Part shown: positions 6,801-15,800 of the stretch, in pieces
Numbering within the stretch: position 1 is the stretch's first letter
How the letters are laid out: the number at the start of each line of letters is the position of its first letter
Origin: a virus
Reading direction: 5' to 3' (one strand)
IMG/VR virus record: IMGVR_UViG_3300025127_000282
Coordinates: 1 to 23,807 of that record
Length of the DNA: 23,807 nucleotides
Made by a program: the position numbers and the translations under genes
Notes under the pieces: generated by a model
The model's input: only the letters and a program-made list of their open reading frames with translations
What the model was told of the DNA's origin: nothing
Databases searched by the model: none

Positions 6801-9800
6801 ATAATGGAGATCTAATTGAGTATTCTGCCATAGCAGGTATTGGAAGCACACAACCAACAAATATTACTGGATTATCAACAACTAAAAAATATTTTGTTTT
6901 GAAAGAAAATGATAATTCATTCCAATTGTGTGATGGTGGTGTTGATGGTGCAAATACAGTTAATTTTACAACAAAAAATGTAGTTGGATTTGGAACAACT
7001 TCAGGAACTGGATATCAACAATTTAAATACCCTGATATAAAAGGAACTGTTAGTTTTATACAATCTGGTATATCTACAATTAATGTATCATCGACAGGTG
7101 TAATAAGTCCAAAAACGATAGACATTACCCCAATTGTAAAAGGATCAATAGTTGATACATACCTATATGAAAAAGGAACTGGTTATGGATCTAAAATTAT
7201 TAATCTTGATAAAAAACCATTAGTAACAGTTAAAACAGGAAAGGGTGCTTCTTTACAACCACTTATTTCAAACGGTCAAATTGAGACAGTTAAAATTGAT
7301 TTTGGAGGAAATGATTATTTTTCTTTACCTGATTTAGAAGTAATAGATCCAACTGGAAAAGGAACTGGTGCAGTTTTAACTCCAGTGTTAACAAATCAAA
7401 GAATAAGTAATGTAGTCGTATCAAATCCTGGTATTGGATACTCTACTGATTCTAGTATATTTGTTAAGTCTTCAGGTCGAAATGCAAAATTTGATTTAAA
7501 TATCAGAGAATTAACAATTAACGATCAAAAAAAATTAGGATCAGAACAATTAATTGATACAGAAAATAATTTAAAATACACAGTTTCAGGATATCAACCA
7601 TCACTTTTTGGTGATGATGGAGAAAAAACCTCAGGTATAATCGGATGGGCATATGATGGTAATCCAATATATGGTTCTTATGGATTGACAAATCCTACTG
7701 AATCTCCATCTAACCCCATTTCAGGATTTAAAAGGTTAGAATCTGGATGGAAAAAAGATTCAACATTAGTAGAAGATAGACCAGATGGTTATGAAATTGG
7801 TTATTTCATTGAAGATTATAAATTTGATGATTCTACTGGTGATTTAGATGAACATAATGGTAGATTTGAAAGAACAGAAGATTTTCCAAATGGAATTTAT
7901 GCATACCATGCAATTATTGATGATAAAGCAAATGCAGTATTTCCATATTTTATTGGAGATAGTTATAGATCTTTACCAATAGAAGAAAATTTATCTAATT
8001 TAAATCAATCTAATTTTGATTTTAATTCTTCAAATGTTTTAAGAAATACTTTTCCGTATAAAGTATCAGATAGATTTGCCAATAATGACTTTATAATAGA
8101 GACGAATGAAATAGAAAATCAATCAATTGAAATTCAATCAACAAATGCAGGTTCTGTAGAAAAACTTGACATCATTAATGATGGATCTGATTATAAAGTA
8201 AATGAAATTTTACAATTTGATAATTCAGAAACTAAAGGTAAAGGTCTATCAGCTAAAGTTTCATCAATAAAAGGAAAAACTATAAACTCAATAGAAACAA
8301 CAATCAAGGACTTTGAAAATACTTTAATTACATGGGGTGAAGATAAATTAACTTTTGGTATTTCAACATCAATTACTAATACTTTAAACAATAATGATAC
8401 TGTAAAAATTTCTGGAATTTCCACCAATTTATCAAAAATTAATGGATCTTATAAAATCGGCATTACAACATTTACTACAAATACAATATCTACTATTAGT
8501 GCTTCAGATACTTTAGGTATTACAACAGAAATATATGTATCTAATATTCCAGAATCTGTTTCTATAGGTAGTAGTATAAAAATAGGATCTGAAACTTTAG
8601 AAATTTTAAACAAATATGATGGTCTTAATATATTACGAGTTAAGAGAGGTCCAGTACATTATTCAACTGAATATCCTGAAAGTACAACTGTTGAATTTTT
8701 ACCAAATTCTTTTACAATTAATAAAAAAATTGATTATTTTGAATCTAGTCAAAAGAAAATAATATTCTTTAATCCAGCAGAATCAGTGGGATTAGGAACT
8801 AGTATAGGGTCTTCATATGATGTATCATTTAAATTTGGAAACAATAATGTATCTCGAAACATTCCTGTAAAACAAATTTATATTGAAAATCATCCTTTTG
8901 AAACTAATGATAAACTTAATTTTATTCAATTTGGATCGAATACAATTTCAATTTCTACCGACACAAATCCTGGTACTTTTAATCTACCATCATCGAATCT
9001 TTATGTTGTAAAAAAAGGACAAAATACGATTGGAATTAAAACAGGAATAGGAACAGATGTTTATGGTAATAATTATGAAGAGGTATTTTTCCGTAGTATT
9101 AATTCTGCAAATAGTGACTTATATCGTTTTGAAAGCACAGAAAATATAGAGGTGTCATGTAAAGTTCAACGTATTCAGAGTACAGTTTCTGTCTCAACGT
9201 CTCATGAACTCTCCGAAAAAGATTCAATTACTTTAAATATCAAACCAAACGTGAATTCTGGTATAGGATCAGATGAAAAAGTAATTTTAAAAAGAGATTT
9301 AATCACTGGTAATTTATTAATTAATCCAATTACGTTTGAACCCTCAGATATTGATGTATCTGCTAACACAATTGGAATAAGTACAAATTATTTAAAAACA
9401 GGTGATAAGATTTTATACTCTGGAAGTGCAACTGGTTTATCAACAGGTAATTATTATGTGTATAAAGTTGAGGATAAATTAATAAAATTATGTCAAACTT
9501 CTTTTGATTCTTTACAACCAGTACCAAATGTTATAGAAATAACAGGAACAGGTAGTTCTGGACAAACAATTAGTTTAATAAATCCTGAAATTGAGTCAAT
9601 TACAAATAGAAATTTAATTTTTGATCATACTGATTCGTCCATGGATGGATATGAATTTAAAATTTATTATGATCAAGAATTTAATAATGAATTTGTATCC
9701 ACTGGATCAACATCAGTATTTAATGTTTCAACAGCAAGTTCTATAACAACTATAAACTATACTGATAATTTACCTAAAAAATTATATTACAACTTAAGCA

Positions 9801-12800
9801 AATCTGGATTTATCTCTACCTCCGACACTAATGTATCAAATTATTCTAAAATTTCATATGTTGACAGTGAATATAATGGATCTTTCAATATATCTGGCAT
9901 AGCAGCTACTTCATTTAATATCTTCTTAAAAGATATACCAGAGAGTGAGAGGTATACACAATCAAATTGTGATGTTCTTGAGTATTTTACAAATTCAAAA
10001 ACAGCAAAAGGTCCTATTAACAAAACAAATATTATTTCTGGAGGATCTGGATATCAAAAATTACCTAAGTTTACAGGAACTGGATCAAAGTCTTCTGGAA
10101 GAGATGCAATAATACTTCCAAAATCTAATAATATTGGTAATGTATCTGAAATTAGAATTATAAATCAAGGTTTTGAATTTTCTTCCGATAAAACTTTAGA
10201 ACCAACTGCTTATATTTCACCAATAATTAGATTAAAAGATTCAAATACTGTTGGTGTGGTTACAGTGACTTTTGGTGGAAGAAATTATAATGATCCTCCA
10301 AATATAGTTCTTGTTGATAGATCCACAGGAAAAAAACTTGATAAAGGATTTATACAAGCAAATATGGTAGAAAATTCTATAACTTCTGTGAGTGTTATAG
10401 AAAAACCATATGGATTACCTGATGATACTGTCAGAGTTTTAACAACTAATAATACTAATGGTATTACAATTAGTGAGGTTGATGTTGTATCTGCAACTGA
10501 ATATAATATCACATTAATAACTCCAACATTAGGTTTCCCAAATCCACCATTAACTACAAATGATAAAATTTTTATCGAAGGTATTGAAAAATTTGGAACA
10601 GATGGATCTGGATTTAATTCAGAGGATTTAGGATATAATTTCTTACCAATAACATCAATTATTTCTACAAATCCATTCAAATTTAAAGTTAATGCTGTAG
10701 GTTTAACAACGAATGTTGGTATAGCAGTTACAATACCAACTAAATTTACATCAGTTGTTAAAGAAATTGACTATCCAGTGCTTAACGCAAATCAAGTAAA
10801 AGAGGGATTTGTAAAGGGTGAAACTATTCTCAGAAAAGTAGTCGGAATTCTTACTGATGTTGTTTCAGATATTAAAATTACAGACAGCAGTACTAATACT
10901 ATTAAAGTTTCTGGAATAGATGTTGATAGTTTAAATGTAAATGATATTATTATTGGTAGAACTTCTGGAAATGTTGCTACAATTTCAAATATTACTAATA
11001 ATTTAGGAAGATATAAAGTAAACTTTTCATCTACAAAAAATATTGGATGGTTTGATGATATTGGAAAATTAAATCTTGATACTCAAGTAATTCCAGATAA
11101 TGATTATTATCAAAATTTATCTTACTCTGTTAAGAGTTCTATTGAATGGAATGAATTACAAACACCTGTCAATAACTTATTACACACTAGTGGACTGAAA
11201 AATTTTGCAGATACTGGTATTACTTCAACGAGTAATATTGGAATTGGATCAACATCAGTTATAACATCAATTAATGACATTATTGAGGCACAAAGAGTTG
11301 ATGCTATCAATGATCTTGATTTAGTTTCTGATAAGGATGTATTAAGTGATGGTGTTGCAAGATTAATTGATTTTAAAAACATAACATTATCAGACTTCAT
11401 AAAGTGTAATACTAATGATGTATTTTTAATAGACAATATCAACAAACAGTTTTCTAATTTAGAAGATAATTTGAACTTATTTGTAGATGTTCTTCAAGTA
11501 CCAAATAGTGGTGAGTATACTAATTTATTACTTAAAATTACAAACAATAGTTCGGTAGGTATTACAACACAAATTCAATTATCAGAAATAGTTGTACTTA
11601 ATCGAGATGATGCAGGTGTTGATAATAATCAAAACCCAAATGTATTGTTAGAAAAATATCAAGTAATAAATTCTGGAACTGAATATCAATCTTTTGAAGA
11701 AGATAGATTTGGATCTTTTAACTTGTTTAAAGATCCTGATACCAATATTACTACTTTAAGATTTACTCCTAATGAAAAATTTAATACTGATTATAATATA
11801 AAAGTTCTTCAAAGTAGTTTTACAAATTTTGTTTCTGCAGCATCGAGTGTAAATATCGGTCCGATTAATAGCAATGCTTTTATTGGAACTTTTGCAAGTG
11901 AAACTACAAGTGAAATATTGACAATATCAACAAATGAAATCAATTCATTTTTTGTTAATTCTCAAATAGTTGATAATCTAACAGGAGCATCAAATTTTGT
12001 AGAAAATTACGTTACACATGACGGTCAGAATACTTACATTGCAGAGGCATATATTGATTCCAAAGATTCATCTTTATCAGACAGTAGAATAGGAATTCTA
12101 ACTGCAACTTTATCTGGACAAACATTATCATTTAAATACGAAAATAACTCTCCAAATGTTGTTACTGTTAGATCTAGAATTATCGGTTTTGGAGATCCTG
12201 ATATTGGTATTGGTACATATAGATTTAAATCTCCAGATCAAATAGATGGATCTGAAAGATCTCTTATATATGAAGGATTTGCACGTAGTGGTGTTGGCAC
12301 AACATCTGTTGTTGATTTAAATTCAAGTTTATTTGATGGAGTTAAATCCTTAATCGAAGTTAATTCAACCACTGGTGCAAGAGCAGTTCATGAAGTTTTA
12401 TCTGTTAGAGATAGTCAAGGTGTTTATGTTCAACCAGCTCAATATTTAAGTGGAGATGGTAATTTAGGATTAGGAACTTTCGGTGGTAATATTAATGGTA
12501 GTAATTTTGAAGTTCTATTTTATCCAGATGATTTAGTGGGTGTTACCACAGTGTCAGTATTTAATCAAGGTTTTTATAAAGATTTTGATAGGTTTAATGT
12601 TGCAAATTCTCTTAATTATGGTGATGCTTTAACAGAAGACACATTCTTCAAATTATATAATGCAATTAATGGTGAAAGAGTTAATAGAAAAGATTTTCAA
12701 TTAAGAACTAATAATGTTCCAATATTTTCTAAAACATTTAATCCAAGTTCAGTTTCATTATCGGCAACCACAGGTACTTTCAACATTGATAATCATTTCT

Positions 12801-15800
12801 TTAGGACAGATGAAGAATTAATTTATACTCCAGAATCAACAGTGATTGGAATAGGTTCTACTGCAATTCAATATAAGTCATCCACAGGAGCTATGGAAGA
12901 ATTACCTTCCACAGTTTTTGCTATAAGAGAAAATGATGACAATTTCCAAATTTCAACTACAAAATCTGGAACAGCAGTTACATTTACAGGTTTAGGAGAA
13001 GGAAATAGACATAAATTTACAATGGCAAAGAGAAATGAAAAATCTTTGATTACAATTGATGATATTATTCAATATCCAGTATCACCTAGTACAGTAAATT
13101 ACAATTTAGAGAATAATATTGGTGGAGAAATAGGAATTTCAACAAATATTATTTCTTTGAGTGGAATTTCTACAATTAATGCAGATGATATTCTTAAAAT
13201 TGAAAATGAGTTTGTGAGAGTTGTAGATATTGGTTTTGGAATTACCACGTATGGACCTATAGTGCCAGGATTGCCAGAAACTGGTAATTTCTCACTTGTA
13301 AAAGTTCAAAGGGGTTCTGTTGGAACTTCAGTATCCGCACATTCTGATGGAACACAAGTTGAGAAATTTAAGGGATCTTATAACATTGTTGATAGCACTG
13401 TACATTTTCTTGATGCACCTAGAGGAAATCCCGATGTTCAAGTAACTTCTAGTGGTTTACTACTTGACACATCAGAATTTCAAGGAAGAGTTTTTCTTCG
13501 AAATGACTATGGTAGTAATTTAATATTTGACGACGTATCAAATAGTTTTAATGGAATAACAACTTCATTTACTTTAACTGTTGGTGGTGCAAATACAATA
13601 GGTATAGGAACTAGTGGTGGAAATGGAATTTTGATGATTAATGGAATATTCCAAACACCCTCAACAGACAATAACCCAAGTAATAATTTTAAAATTATAG
13701 AATCTGGTAGTGGTGCAACTGGTATAACTTCCGTCGTATTTTCTGGTATAACTTCTGTTGGCACTGGTGACATAGTTATAGATCCTACAGATATTAACAA
13801 TAATGACTTACCAAGAGGTGGTATTCCAATTTCATTTGGATCTACAACTGGATTGGGTTATGCACCCCTCGTAGGTGCCCGTGTAAGGGCAGTCTTAGAT
13901 GGTGGTGGTGGAATCACAACACACGTAGGTGTTGCGACAACTGGATCTGCTCTAGCTATCTCTACTGCCAATTATAATAATAACACAGGAATTCTATCAA
14001 TTAGAACAGTAGATGAACATAATATTAAGTTTAGTGATCCAAATGTTGATGAAGTTAAATTAGTGGGATTAGAGTTTGATTGTCCTCCAGGACATGCTGG
14101 AATAACTACTACAATATTCCCAGACGGAACAATTGGAGATAAATTTGCAATTGTTGGAACAGGTGTTGGTATTGGATCAACAAATGAAATCAGAGTTAAT
14201 GTTGGTACTAGTACAATTCCTCATAGTTATGTTGGATCTGGAACTGCATTCCCTTGGTACGGTCATTTAACACTAGGTTCTGGTTATAACAATATAATTT
14301 CTATTGGAGTTACTATAAGTGATCCTACAGGATCAAATGCAAGAATTACTGCAACACCGAAACAATATAACACTCATTCATTTGATGTTGCAAATAGTAG
14401 TTTAAACAATAGTATTTCAAAAAATTCTTTCTCAGGATTAACATTTACACCATCAGGAGCAACATATGCACCAGATACTGGTTTACTAGTATTATCATTT
14501 GCAACTGCTCATGGCATTAATGGTAGTGACACAATTGGTATTAAAACTGGAAGTCTAGCATTTAGATGTTCTCAAGATGATTTCAATAGTCTACATTATT
14601 ATCCAAGATCTACAGATCCAGTTGCAGGTGTTCAAACATCAGTTTTATCATTTACAACTAATACTCTAACTGTTGATGTTGGAAAGTCAAATGTTAATAC
14701 TGGTGGAGCACTAGAATTTACAGTTGAGGACAGTGGTTCAGGATATACAGATCCAGAAATATATGTAACTTTACCTTCATATGAAAATTTATCTGTTAGG
14801 GGAATATCTAGAGTTGGTTTAGGATCAACCTCTACCACTGGAACTGGACTACTCGTAACTCCTGTTGTTTCTGCAAGTAGCACTACGGGAATAGGTTCAG
14901 GATTTTTTGAATTCACCCAATTTAATCAAAATAGATCTGGATATGCCTTTGAAAGAGGTGATGTATTCCAACCAGTTGGATTAGTTACTGATAGAAGATT
15001 ATATAAACCATATAAAGAAGCTACAGTAGAAATTGAAAGAGTTTACAAAGATGATTTCTGCATGTGGCAGTTTGGTGAATTAGATTTTCTTGATACAATT
15101 AAAGGTTTGCAAAATGGATCAAGAACTAGATTCCCATTAAAATATAATGGATTACCAATTACACTTAAGTTAGATCCTGAGTTAGACAGTAGTCTTGAAA
15201 GTTTATTGTTGGTTGTTATTAATGGTGTTATTCAAGAACCAAATGTAGCATACGAATTTATCGGATCAGGATCTATTAACTTTAAAGAACCATTAGATCC
15301 TTCTGCAGATGTTGCACTTTATTTCTACAAAGGAACTGATAGTGTTGATAGTTTTGTTTCTACAGGAACTACAAGTATTTTTGAATTAGGTGATCAAGTT
15401 CAAATCATAGGTAACTCTCAATTAGGTGGTCAAGAAAAAAGAAGAATTAAATCTTTAGACACAGAAAGTAGTTTAGAAACAATAATTTATACAGGATCTG
15501 GAATTGATACAACAGGTACAATCAACAGACCAATAAAATTATTAAAACAAAAAGAGGATGTTGTAATTGATAATATATTAATTTCCAAAAAAAGAAAGAA
15601 TCTAGAACCTATAGTATTACCAACTGCAAAAATTATTGGTGATTTTACAACAGGTGATAATGTTCTTTATCTTGATAATGCAGAATTATTTGATTATGAA
15701 AAAATTCCAGCTGGATCAAATTTAATTTTTGGAAATGCAATTGTTTCTGGAAAACCCATAGAAACTGCAGAAATATCTTCAGTTGTTTCTGCTGCTGGAA

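Larger units (their letters stand above)
4028..13369 (+). repeat. Type A module: four copies within the giant wedge protein
   Basis: Copies lie at 4028-4216, 4775-4957, 8489-8713 and 13127-13369 in the same frame. Each is 60-80 residues and reads as a short strand with T-x-I-x-V-S, a turn, then (I/L)KI-(D/E)-(S/N)-E-x-x-x-x-x, a loop, and a strand of the type G-C-I-R-G or V-K-R-G/V-Q-R-G followed by T/V-S-x-x-H or a counterpart. Copies 1, 3 and 4 share the R-G-x-x-x-(T/Y/S)-x-x-H core (RGFSGITSYH, RGPVHYSTEY, RGSVGTSVSAH); copy 2 is divergent (GCTATSTGSF). Modules of this kind occur in long phage structural proteins; their binding partner is unknown to me. Confidence 0.65.

Noticed and set aside
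10285-10680. 131-codon open frame on the minus strand
   Set aside because: It lies wholly inside the giant gene, has no ribosome site or promoter, and its product is a low-complexity mirror of the repetitive + strand coding sequence.
9703-11259. Short exact DNA repeats as a possible CRISPR array or tandem repeat
   Set aside because: The repeats are short, irregularly spaced and in frame, and are explained by the recurrent Gly-Ser-Thr protein motifs.
11122-11445. 107-codon minus-strand frame
   Set aside because: It is an antisense shadow of the giant gene without recognisable domains or start signals.
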